From positions 1,922,001-1,986,000 of the forward strand of contig OX637805.1 of assembly GCA_951802425.1 (NCBI GenBank): DNA of 64,000 bases, in the 5' to 3' direction. A program made the translations under genes and the position numbers. Source of the stretch: Clavaria fumosa (Eukaryota; Basidiomycota; Agaricomycetes; Agaricales; Clavariaceae). The notes beneath the pieces are model-generated. The model ran no database searches. It saw nothing but the letters and a program-made list of their open reading frames with translations, and was not told where the DNA came from. Shown piece after piece: positions 56,058 through 64,000 of this stretch. How positions within the stretch are numbered: position 1 is the stretch's first letter; every line of letters starts with the position of its first letter.

Positions 56058-58004
56058 ATGCGTTGCTGGCAGCCACTCAGCAGGCGAGAGGCGACTCTCG
56101 TTTTGTTCTCTCTCACCATTTTTTACTTCTCCTATAACCTTCACTACTCGCTGCGTTCCTTTGGTGTCGACCCCGCCTCCATTCTCTTCTCTTACTTTCC
56201 GGGCTTCCCTTCCTTCCTCGTTTCCTCAGACGGGCGAAAACCACAAAACTGGCGTGACCCGCTCGAAAATGAGATCTTTGGTGACTGGGCGTGGGACGTG
56301 GGGCACGTCGCCGGCGACGGGCGCGAGCGCTCCAGCGTCAAGGGTGACAACCGCTTCGGTGCGCTCTGGCTCGGGCGTGCCAAGACGGGCGTCGTCGCTG
56401 GCGAGGTATTTGGCCGCGAGAGCGTTAACGGCGTCATCACCTGGTGGGGAGAGAACGTTCCCCGTGCTCGGGTCCAAAGACACGTCCCTGGTTTGATTCC
56501 TCTCTCCTTGTGTCATAACACCTTTTCTCAATTCATGGACATATGTAGGATACACTATCATCGACTCTGTAATCCTTCTGAACCGTACCGTCTATCTTGT
56601 CTCGGATGATCCAAACTCGCTCCCAGATCCCAAGGCAATCGCGTCCTGGACGGCCAACTCGGGAAATAAATTGCAATCCACCAAATGGCGAGTGATATCA
56701 TCCGAGGAGGCCAAAGGCCTCCTAGGAGAGTCCGGCGGAATGTGAGTTTCTCTCTCCTGTGTAAATGGTTATTATTCAATTTGCTTATCAAAATTTCCAG
56801 AGTTCGCGGTGTTACATGGATGTCGACTGACACGACTCTCCGTAAGTTATTCGTCTTCTTGTTGATCAGAAAGTGTTCCAGACGCTGACCAGCCTCCCTC
56901 AGACCCAACGACTATCGTAAACCTACATCGCCTGCACACCACGCTCCCGCGCGATCCCCACACGCCGTTCACCGCCCACCGCCTGCTTTTCCCACACATC
57001 CCGACATTCGTACCTCTGCCTGCGCCTGCGCCGCGTCCAAACGACCCACTTGCGCCTCCGCGCCTTCGCACGCCGCTCCCGCTGCCACTACACCACCCGT
57101 TCCTGCTCAAATCCGCGTTTCCTGCGCTCGCCATCGAGTACAAGGAGGACTGGGAAGACTACTGTCTGATGGAGATGCCGTGGATGTTTGAGCGGCTCGT
57201 CGTAGCGGACGAAGGCGCGGTCGCTGGAAAAGCGTCTCTGGGCATGGAGGCGGTGTTTAAGCTAGACGCTTCCTTGTCGCCCGATTCTGCGAAGCCCCAG
57301 ATATGGTGGGAGCCAGTGCGGGCGACCCTACATCGGTCGCTCGCACCACAGTTCTCATCATTGGTGCCGCCCCTGAACGACGCCCGTCCCGTGGTCACAT
57401 ACATCTCGCGTCAGCAAGCATTAAGTGGCCCCAAGCTGCGCGATGTGGACCATGAGGCCCTCTTGGAGACGCTGCGGAAAGGCCCATGGCAGTTCATCGT
57501 GGTAGAGGACGACGATAGCTTAGGGGAAGAGGAGGCCGGTGGGGTGTGGGACAACGAATGGCAGAGATGGGGTGTTTGTATGAGCGCTATTTTGCGGTCG
57601 AGCGTGAGCAGAGCTGAAATGTTTCCTCTTCCGCCTTTCTGACGAGCCCCTCTGCAGATGGTTCTCGGTGTTCATGGTCCACATCTCCTGTCAAGTGTCT
57701 TCATGCCCCCGTCCCCGCGGTCGACGGTCGTGGAGTTCTTCCCGAGCGGGACCTTCACGCGAGATGTGGAGGCGGCCGTCAAGGGGGTCGGGCTGAGATA
57801 CGTCGCATGGTGGGGCAATCTGTATGTCGTCTATTTATTGATTCGATCCCCGGGGCTGATAGGCGCGACAGGAAATCGGAGTCGGTGAACCTGCCGCCGT
57901 CTTCCCCGCCACCGCCGGACGGTTCAGGTGCAATCAGGAAGGAAGTCACGGTAGACGCGCAGGCCGTCGCGCGAGCCGTCAGCGAGTATCTGGCGCGGTC
58001 GTGA
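56058..58004 (+). CDS. GT61 (DUF563) glycosyltransferase
   Basis: A type II membrane glycosyltransferase of family GT61 (the EOGT/POMGNT2/plant xylosyltransferase group), expected in the Golgi or ER. The N-terminus has a short cytosolic part and one hydrophobic segment (ATLVLFSLTIFYFSYNL). The stem and catalytic part follow through several introns (TIIDSVILLNRTVYLVSDDP, SVNGVITWWGEN, YKEDWEDYCLMEMPWMFERL, VTYISRQQAL). The family hallmark GVHGPHLLSSVFMPPSPRST, EFFPSGTFTRDVE and LRYVAWWGN is at 57664-57820. The last exon ends ARAVSEYLARS at 58004. Sugar donor and acceptor are not known. ATG 56058 is chosen because it places the membrane anchor at the N-terminus. Confidence 0.82.
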
Positions 58005-58296
58005 TGGGTCTCATCTGATGGGGGTGCACAAAAAATTGGACAACCGTAGTTAGTAGAACGCAATCTCTCCTTCTGAAACAATCGCATGGGAAAGTATACT
58101 ACATAATAAGTTATTGCTTGTGTTTTCTTGATGTATAGTTCTACACGAGCGTGCTTTGAATGTTTCGTTTCGGTCTACACATTCTGTCGGTCCATTACTG
58201 TAAATTCTCCAAACCGCTGTAAATCCCTTTGCACCTGAAAAAGCCAACAGTACCAACATTGCGAGCATCATCAGCAAATCGCGTAAATGGGGTGTT

Positions 58297-58403
58297 CAAG
58301 AGTGGGATGGAGGAATGGACTGCGACATACTGTTGTGTTCCCTACTTACCGTAAGTAGGGAACACAACAGTATGTCGCAGTCCATTCCCCCATCCTACTC
58401 TTG
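58297..58403. repeat. 107 bp near-perfect palindrome
   Basis: Arms of 53 bases (58297-58349 and 58351-58403) are complementary at 51 positions around a single centre base at 58350. Only two positions near the outer end mismatch. As RNA it would fold to a 53 bp stem with practically no loop. Confidence 0.93.
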
Positions 58404-58427
58404 ACCAGGTAAGTAACTTACCTGGTC
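58403..58427. repeat. 25 bp perfect palindrome
   Basis: GACCAGGTAAGT, centre A (58415), ACTTACCTGGTC. It directly adjoins the 107 bp palindrome and shares the same GTAAG/CTTAC core at its centre. Confidence 0.93.
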
Positions 58428-58711
58428 ATTATTTTGTTGATGCCTTGCAGCCCTTGCAACGGCAAGTGTTTCACGAGTACTATTCATTGGACACTTGCTC
58501 GTGTACCACCTTAATATGAAGACACGATAAGTTGTTTATTGGAATGTGATAGGAGCCTCAAAAAAAAAGGTTTCAACACACTTGACAGGCTGATCCAATT
58601 TATTTTTGATATTACCAGCTAGTTGCACAAGGAACTTCTCATAACTTAAAAACAATAAGAGCCGGCAGCCATGCACCAGAGACTCGCAGCATTCATCTAG
58701 GAGAATACCCG

Positions 58712-59594
58712 TCACCACACATTGGCGTGCTTGTGCCCAGGACTGCTCGGTATGTTCTGCGGCATGACGGCGCTTCTTGCAATTGACGGAGGTGGAGGCT
58801 CTTTGAGGGTAGGTTCCGCCTCCTTGCGAAATTCGACTTTGTCGACACGCACCTCGCCCTCGATCAGCTGGTAAACATAGGTCACCACGACTGGACCTTG
58901 TATGTCCATCAGAGCGAACGAGGGTGTGATATCGCTGTCGGTCACATGTAAGAATCCTTTTATCAAGACAGAAGACGAGGATGGGAATGGACAGTGTGAC
59001 GCACCCGTTGTAAGATCCGGTCCATGCCCCAGTAGCAGAGCCCGGATTGACGTAGAAGCGGTTGTCCAATTCAACCGCTGAAAATCTGTATCAGATGGAG
59101 AACATAAAGCAATCTTGGTAATTTCAATTGCGCCCCAGCGAATGACAGGGCAAGAGTGCAAACGCACGTATGAGTATGTCCTGAAACCAAGACGTCGACA
59201 TCCATCTGCCGCGCGATCGCCCCGAGTCCGTCGAGGTCGCCGGTTGGGATGCATTGATGACCATGAATGACCCCAATGCGGATTGGCGGGTGCGTCACCG
59301 TAACTGAGAGCGGGAACGCTGCGCTCTGCGCTCCGCAACAGTCAGCGCGCAGAATAGACAAGAAGGAGAGGGCACCGAGATCCGTGCTCGTACTACCTCG
59401 TCATAGTCACCACGGACGAGGTGCACGTCTGCGGCAATGGTGCGGAGGTACTCGTATGTCTCCTTGTCGCAGACGTTCCCTGTGCAAAGGATCTGTTGGA
59501 TCTTCCCCGGCACAAGCAGCTTTTTGAACTTCGCGGGCAGGTCGTGCACGCGATGCGGGATGTGCAGGTCACCTATGACCAGGACCAGAACCAT
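58712..59594 (-). CDS. VPS29: VPS29, retromer subunit
   Basis: Vps29 is the metallophosphoesterase-fold subunit of the retromer cargo complex at endosomes. Exons join to [118 protein letters not shown] and [18 protein letters not shown], followed by a short Pro-rich tail. Positions corresponding to metal ligands (GDLH, GN, GHTH) are present with the substitutions known in Vps29 proteins. The ATG at 59594 is 97 bp from the divergent MDM35 start. Confidence 0.94.
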
Positions 59595-59691
59595 CTTGTT
59601 TTGCGTAGACCTTTCGTGGCTGTGGTCACTGCGGGATCGCCACGGCCTCAGCGTCAACGACGCGTGGCTGCAATCGCCAACTACAGACACA
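59595..59691. promoter_or_regulatory. 97 bp bidirectional promoter region
   Basis: The start codons of VPS29 (-) and MDM35 (+) are 97 bp apart, so both promoters must lie in or overlap this short interval. Confidence 0.6.
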
Positions 59692-60113
59692 ATGGCGCAG
59701 AGCCTCTCGCCGGAATGCACCCCGCTCAAGACCCTGTACGACTCTTGTTTCAATGCTTGGTTCGAAGGCTACCTCGAGCGCGCCCTCCCTCCTACTGCCC
59801 CTCAGGAGCAGCGCGAAGCTCGCTCCCGCGAGATGGCTGAGGAGTTCCAGAAGCGGTGTGGCGAGATTTGGAATAATTATCGTCGGTGCGTACAGGTGAG
59901 CTCTCAATCTCGCCCGCCCGCGCGCAGGACTTTGCGTGGCTCGAGAATTCTCTCAGTCTATCCTCTCTTTATTCATACATTGACGTCTTTTTCTAGAAAG
60001 CTGTGAAAGAAAGAGGCCTAGAGGACTTGCTCAACTCTGCGAGGGAAGAAAACCCATTGCGTGACCCACCACCCGCACCTCGTTCTCCCTCAGAAGACGG
60101 GGATTCATCGTGA
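59692..60113 (+). CDS. MDM35: MDM35, intermembrane-space lipid-transfer chaperone
   Basis: Two exons (59692-59895 and 59997-60113, phase 0) give 106 residues. The protein has the twin CX9C layout of Mdm35/TRIAP1: Cys pairs in [17 protein letters not shown] and in [18 protein letters not shown]. Mdm35 pairs with Ups1/Ups2 (PRELI-type) proteins to move phosphatidic acid or phosphatidylserine in the mitochondrial intermembrane space and is oxidised by Mia40. No presequence is present, as expected. The acidic, Pro-rich tail is variable. Confidence 0.93.
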
Positions 60114-60576
60114 CAAGGCGAGGTGTAGTGTGCCCGCTTGAAGGTCTCTGGATTATATGAACTCCCAGACTCCAGGACTCGAAGACGATGCTGCGCTCAA
60201 CAATCCAGTCGATTTCTCACCACTTTCGACTTCCCCATCTCGATGGTCTTCCACCTGTCGTTGCATGGGTCAACGAGTACCAATATCCTTCTCACAGAGC
60301 CTGTTGCGAAACACCAGGCAAATCAGAATGATGATTCCTTGAATTGCGACCCAAATCAACGCTTGGTATAGTGGTAACGCGGGACTACAGCCACGCGAAT
60401 GGAGTAATGGGACCAGTAATTACATATGGTCAAGGGCTCTATGAGACCTGGATGGTGTTCAAAAACTTTTCGTATGCCGTCACGTTGATGTGCTTCAACT
60501 TGGCAGCACCTCCGATGACGATCGGCTGGACGAGCGATGGTTCCTGCGGCAAAACGAAACGTTTCAAAACTCGCGG
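60114..60576. other. Convergent intergenic region
   Basis: Between the ends of MDM35 and the NUP96-like gene. It includes a string resembling a tRNA A box (TGGTATAGTGG at about 60363) without a matching B box. No gene is supported. Confidence 0.5.
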
Positions 60577-63391
60577 TCAAGAAGAGAGGAAGCAGAAACT
60601 GACATAAGTCGAAGGCCGGAGAAGTCGCATTAGGTGATACATCATCTCTGCCACAGCAGCACTATGGGCTGGATCTGACCGTGGCAGGACGTACGGCAGT
60701 TTCTCCATAAGCATCGGCACACTCTTGAGCAACTCTTCCAGTTCGATCCGCACGCCCTCTGGCACATCGGCTCTGTTCTCGATTGTCCTGCGTAACTCGG
60801 GTATTCTCGTCACGACGCGCACATAATCCAGTAGCTTCTATTAAAGAATTTGGCGAGGTAATGAGCCATGGAAAAGAAATGAATTGGTGAAGTGGTCACA
60901 AACCTTGCCACGTTCATGCCAGCCGTCGACCGAACGACTTGCGAAGCGCTCAAGTAGGCTAGTAAGCAACTCGAGGTCCTGCCGATTGATAGCGTCCGGA
61001 GCAAGCTCAAGGACGGCTAAATCATGGGCAGCGTTGTACGACCCAGCGGACAGATATAGGTCGTAAGCCTCATATATCTCGCCGCGGGCCAACGCCTGCG
61101 TGGCCTAGACGGAACCAATTTCAGGAAGTGCCATGTGCTACCACAACGGAGAAAGGCTAAACAAGATACCTTAGCTTCGTTCACCCACGTAATCGGAATC
61201 TTGAGACTGCCCACGAGGCCGCGAGTAACCCATATGTTGAGTTTTGGTGCTGAACGCAACAACAAATCCAAGATTGCTTTCTTCCTCCTGCGGCATCCGT
61301 TCAGAATGAAGCAAAGATTCAATATGAAGGCTATATAGACGGACCCATGTGACCCTTCAATATGTAGCAACACGAAAGCCGCCTCTTGTATCATGCCAAG
61401 CCGCTCCAACTGAAACGCATAGCTACTAGCGAGGAGGTCCGCGCTGGGACTGTGTCCCTCTACGTGCACATCGTCATCCATCGCGTCGCTGTCGTCCGCC
61501 TCGGTCTCAGGGTCAAGTTGGGGGTCACTCCTATCGGCGAAGTCGCGCACACGCATACATCGCGACAGGATGATGTACAGGTGCCACGGCAGGCAAAAAT
61601 CCAATGGAGATGAAGAAAAAGACAGGGGGTGCAGTATGTGAGACAAGGAGCATGCTGGGTCAGCGTGCAGCCGCAGAAGCGCATACATGCCGTCTGCGAG
61701 GAACGAGGATGGTTGCGCTGAGGGAAACTTCCACAGGGAGGGTGGGTGGAATGGACTTGGAGGTGCTGAAGCGGATGTAGATTTCCAGAAGTCGTTGTAA
61801 GCTTGAAAGACGGTGGATAGCGGGGCTTCGCCCGGGACAGAGTACCATAAATGCAATCCATAGATTCGCTTCCAATCCAAGCCTTGGTAGACAGAGAGAT
61901 CAAGGCACTTCTCCAAGCCGGTGCCTTTTGAACCTTCCAGCCTGTCCACAATGCCAGCTAACAATGCATAAACCTTCTTGACGCTATCACTGATGTGAAC
62001 GTCGATCCGCTGATCACGCCATATTTGAAGCTGATTCCGCAGGTCCGCTTGGAATTCAAAGTCACCGCCGGATGCCTGTGCTATCAGGGTAGCGAGCCTA
62101 TAATTACGGCCATCAAGGGCTGTGTCGCATGCTCTCTCTACTTGGTTGCCGGTGAGTAGGCTGAACGCCACGGACGCGTTGTCGGCGGATGGGCTTTTCT
62201 TGATATCAGCGTCCACTAGAGGAGCGACGGTTTCTTCTAGCCAAGCAGACACTGCTGCCTTTCGGCGCAAAGACACAACGCGGGTGTGAATGTCAGCAGG
62301 AATATCTTCGCCGAGTCTCGGATCAATCTTGTCGAATAGTGCATGTCCAAGCCGAAATAGAGAGGAGTCGTAAGATCTGTCAGTGGGGAGAAAGAGTGCA
62401 ACAAAGGAGGAAAAGTAGAGGGAGGGAGATGGCGAGGCGAATGGTATCCCATTTTCGTCTAACTGGATTGGAGAATGACTAAGATGATGTTGGAGAAGTT
62501 TTGAGATGTGGTCAAGCGTTCCTGGTGTTTTCTGCGAGACCACAGGTATGCGCGTCACTGAGACGACTGACGAATTGGCTACGGATTGACTTGAAATTGC
62601 ATAAGCTTGACTGGAGGAGATGATACCTCACAGGATACGCACGTAGAGCTGAAGGGTCCACAAAGAGAACCTGGATGGGCCAGAGTACCACTAGGTCCCC
62701 AACTCACACGGAACGATCGTCCAAGCGACAGACCAGCATCGACAATCGATCGTTCGTGACCGCTGATGATGGAGGTGGCTACCTCCACGCGCGCATATTT
62801 ACGCGCGGGTTGGAAGTATGCAGGTTCAGTTGGTGCCGTTCGCTATATCACTATATCATAAAATCTGCACCCAAAACGTTTCATTGTGCGTACCTCCCGG
62901 GAGTTACCACGCAGGCCATCGCCATCGGAACCTCTGCTATGCTTCCGGAGGATTGTTTTATCGAGGATGACGGGAGGGGGCCCAGATAGATGCATAGCCC
63001 TTATTACGGCAGCTTCCTCTGGTACCCGAAACAGCGATGCTTGCATAACGTGCATTCGCTGTGGGTCTACACCGACCTGTTGAGGCCAAGGGACGGCTGG
63101 GTCGGCGCGCGACGAGGAGCCGGGCTGGTCGCGCAAAGTTGCATCGAGCTCGTGCGAGAAGCGTATGTCGCCATTCTCGTCTTCGACGAGAGCGCTGCGA
63201 GTGGGGAGCTTTTTACGAGGAGGCGTAGGAGGTGCGGGCAGTTCCTCAGGTGAGTCGGAATCCGAGGATGAGGCGTCTTCGTCGTGAGCTCGTTGGCGCT
63301 GAGAATTGGAGGGTTTAGAAGGGACAAAAACATCCTCGCTGTCGCTGTCACTACTGCTGAGGTCGCTGGTGTTGGCCGTGAACCGACCCAT
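60577..63391 (-). CDS. NUP96-type nucleoporin (Y-complex)
   Basis: A stand-alone Nup96/Nup145C/Nup189C-like scaffold nucleoporin of the Y-complex. The first exon (63391 inward) is acidic and Ser-rich (SSSDSDSEDVFVP) and contains DPAVPWPQQVGVDPQRMHVM and ILRKHSRGSDGDGLR. Next come ARKYARVEVATSIISGHERS and VDAGLSLGRSFRVSWGPSGT, the typical Nup96 start, then a long alpha-solenoid exon (61017-62558) with RRKAAVSAWLEETVAPLVD, GDFEFQADLRNQLQIWRDQR and YSVPGEAPLSTVFQAYNDFW. Shorter exons (ATQALARGEIYEAYDLYLSA, NRQDLELLTSLLERFASRSV, LLDYVRVVTRIPELRR) end at 60577. There is no FG-repeat or autoproteolytic Nup98 part in the window, so NUP98 is presumably a separate gene. The exact last codons are less certain. 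Confidence 0.85.
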
Positions 63392-63527
63392 TTCCTCGTT
63401 GTGGATGGCGGGCGCGCCGACGACCTTTGCGAACCGTTCTTGTCACACGGTCACATCGTGACATACACGTGGATTTATTTCACGTGACTTTATAACCACG
63501 TGCCTTTCGCGCTCGTTCTGTCGTTGC
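63392..63527. promoter_or_regulatory. Divergent promoter with three CACGTG boxes
   Basis: The gap between the NUP96-like gene (-) and the GPI12 gene (+) is 136 bp. It contains CACGTG at 63466-63471, 63481-63486 and 63497-63502. Three E-boxes within 37 bp at 15-16 bp spacing suggest a bHLH-factor-bound shared promoter. Confidence 0.65.
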
Positions 63528-64000
63528 ATGGCTGTCGGCGTGTTGCGTCCATTCGTTCTTCTTCCAGTTATTGCGGCTCTTCTTCTGCACACACTGAGGT
63601 TTCAAGACTCGGTGTTTGATTCAGATGTAGCGACTGGTGAACCGCCTCGAGTTCTGCTACTCACAGCCCATCCTGACGATGAGGCCATGTTCTTCGCACC
63701 CACCATCCTCTCTGTTCTCTTCCAGCAAGGCACGGACGCTCATAACGAGGTCCGGCGTACACACATTAGCGATTCAAACCAGATCCTGCACTCTCTCTGT
63801 CTTTCTACTGGCAACGCAGATGGATCGGGCGAAGTTCGGATTAAGGAACTAGAGAACAGCCTGGACGTTCTTGGCGTACAGCAAGGAAGAAGATGGGTTA
63901 TTGACAGCCCGTATGCACGTCCTTTGTATCGCCGCGGGCATGACCTTGATGCGTCTCGCGCTAGCCATCTCCAAGATAACATCACTGTTCTATGGGACGC
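63528..64000 (+). CDS. GPI12: GlcNAc-PI de-N-acetylase (PIG-L), 5' part
   Basis: The enzyme performs step two of GPI-anchor synthesis on the ER: removal of acetate from GlcNAc-phosphatidylinositol. The N-terminus has a membrane anchor (LLPVIAALLLHTLRF). The metal-binding motif AHPDDEAMFFAPTI follows, then, across an intron in ORF numbering about 63754-63781, LHSLCLSTGNADGSGEVRIK and RRWVIDSP. The gene runs off the right end of the window. Confidence 0.9.
   Translation, partial: MAVGVLRPFVLLPVIAALLLHTLRFQDSVFDSDVATGEPPRVLLLTAHPDDEAMFFAPTILSVLFQQGTDAHNEVRRTHISDSNQILHSLCLSTGNADGSGEVRIKELENSLDVLGVQQGRRWVIDSPYARPLYRRGHDLDASRASHLQDNITVLWD

Larger units (their letters stand above)
58005..58711. other. 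Convergent intergenic region with palindromes
   Basis: About 700 bp between the ends of two convergent genes (GT61 and VPS29). It holds the two adjacent palindromes described separately and a further inverted pair GCAAGTGT (58462-58469) / ACACTTGC (58491-58498). No coding region is seen. Confidence 0.6.

Noticed and set aside
60350..60430. tRNA-like A box (TGGTATAGTGGTAAC) before the NUP96-like gene end
   Set aside because: No B box and no pairing acceptor arms could be found, so no tRNA is called.
1..64000. CRISPR arrays, bacterial operons or phage genes
   Set aside because: No regular spacer arrays or prokaryotic gene organisation; genes are spliced and eukaryotic.

Overview
The window reads as nuclear DNA of a filamentous basidiomycete, probably an agaricomycete. 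Almost every gene is cut by many short introns (about 50-80 bp) with GT-AG, occasionally GC-AG, ends. The proteins are fungal (Ran1-type kinase, SPX-EXS transporter, ABCC pump, GT61 enzyme, ELYS-like nucleoporin), and intergenic gaps are mostly below 2 kb. Genes were rebuilt by joining exons so that conserved motifs continue across introns. Ends of some first exons remain uncertain and are flagged.

Left part (1-15.5 kb): an LTR-like AT-rich relic; a 6-phosphofructo-2-kinase whose bisphosphatase histidine is a serine; a KEN-box protein of unknown function (-); a Ran1/Ksp1-like kinase (+); a short chimeric spliced ORF (-) that ends in a fumarase fragment; and VPS16 (+). Middle part (15.5-48.4 kb): two copies of one ABCC transporter gene in opposite orientation (15.5-22.6 kb minus, 41.3-48.4 kb plus). 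They form ~7.1 kb inverted arms around ~18.6 kb that carries an SPX/EXS transporter, an ELYS-like nucleoporin, a PITH protein, mitochondrial ribosomal protein uS5m, an intron-containing tRNA-Pro(CGG), a microbial-type PARG gene and fumarase. Right part (48.4-64 kb): a stand-alone Nif3/YqfO-domain protein, a glycosylated membrane protein of unknown function, an arrestin-like protein, COQ3, a GT61 glycosyltransferase, VPS29, MDM35, a NUP96-type nucleoporin and the start of GPI12/PIG-L.

The most unusual locus is the PARG gene. Upstream of the catalytic domain lies an array of near-identical ~70 bp introns separating short exons of two alternating types. All these introns are phase 0 and all array exons are multiples of three, so any exon could be skipped without a frame change. 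The exon before the array is itself built from 18 bp and 30 bp tandem repeats.

The second theme is inverted duplication followed by decay. Besides the ABC pair, an ancestral convergent kinase-fumarase pair appears to have been duplicated: one locus keeps the kinase and only a fumarase scrap, the other keeps fumarase and only a kinase scrap, and both share the same inter-gene flank. A near-perfect 107 bp palindrome with a one-base centre lies between two convergent genes at 58.3 kb.

Functionally this is a housekeeping region (glycolytic control, TCA cycle, CoQ synthesis, endosomal trafficking, nuclear pore, mitochondrial translation and lipid transfer) with lineage-specific rearrangements, not a biosynthetic cluster or mobile island.
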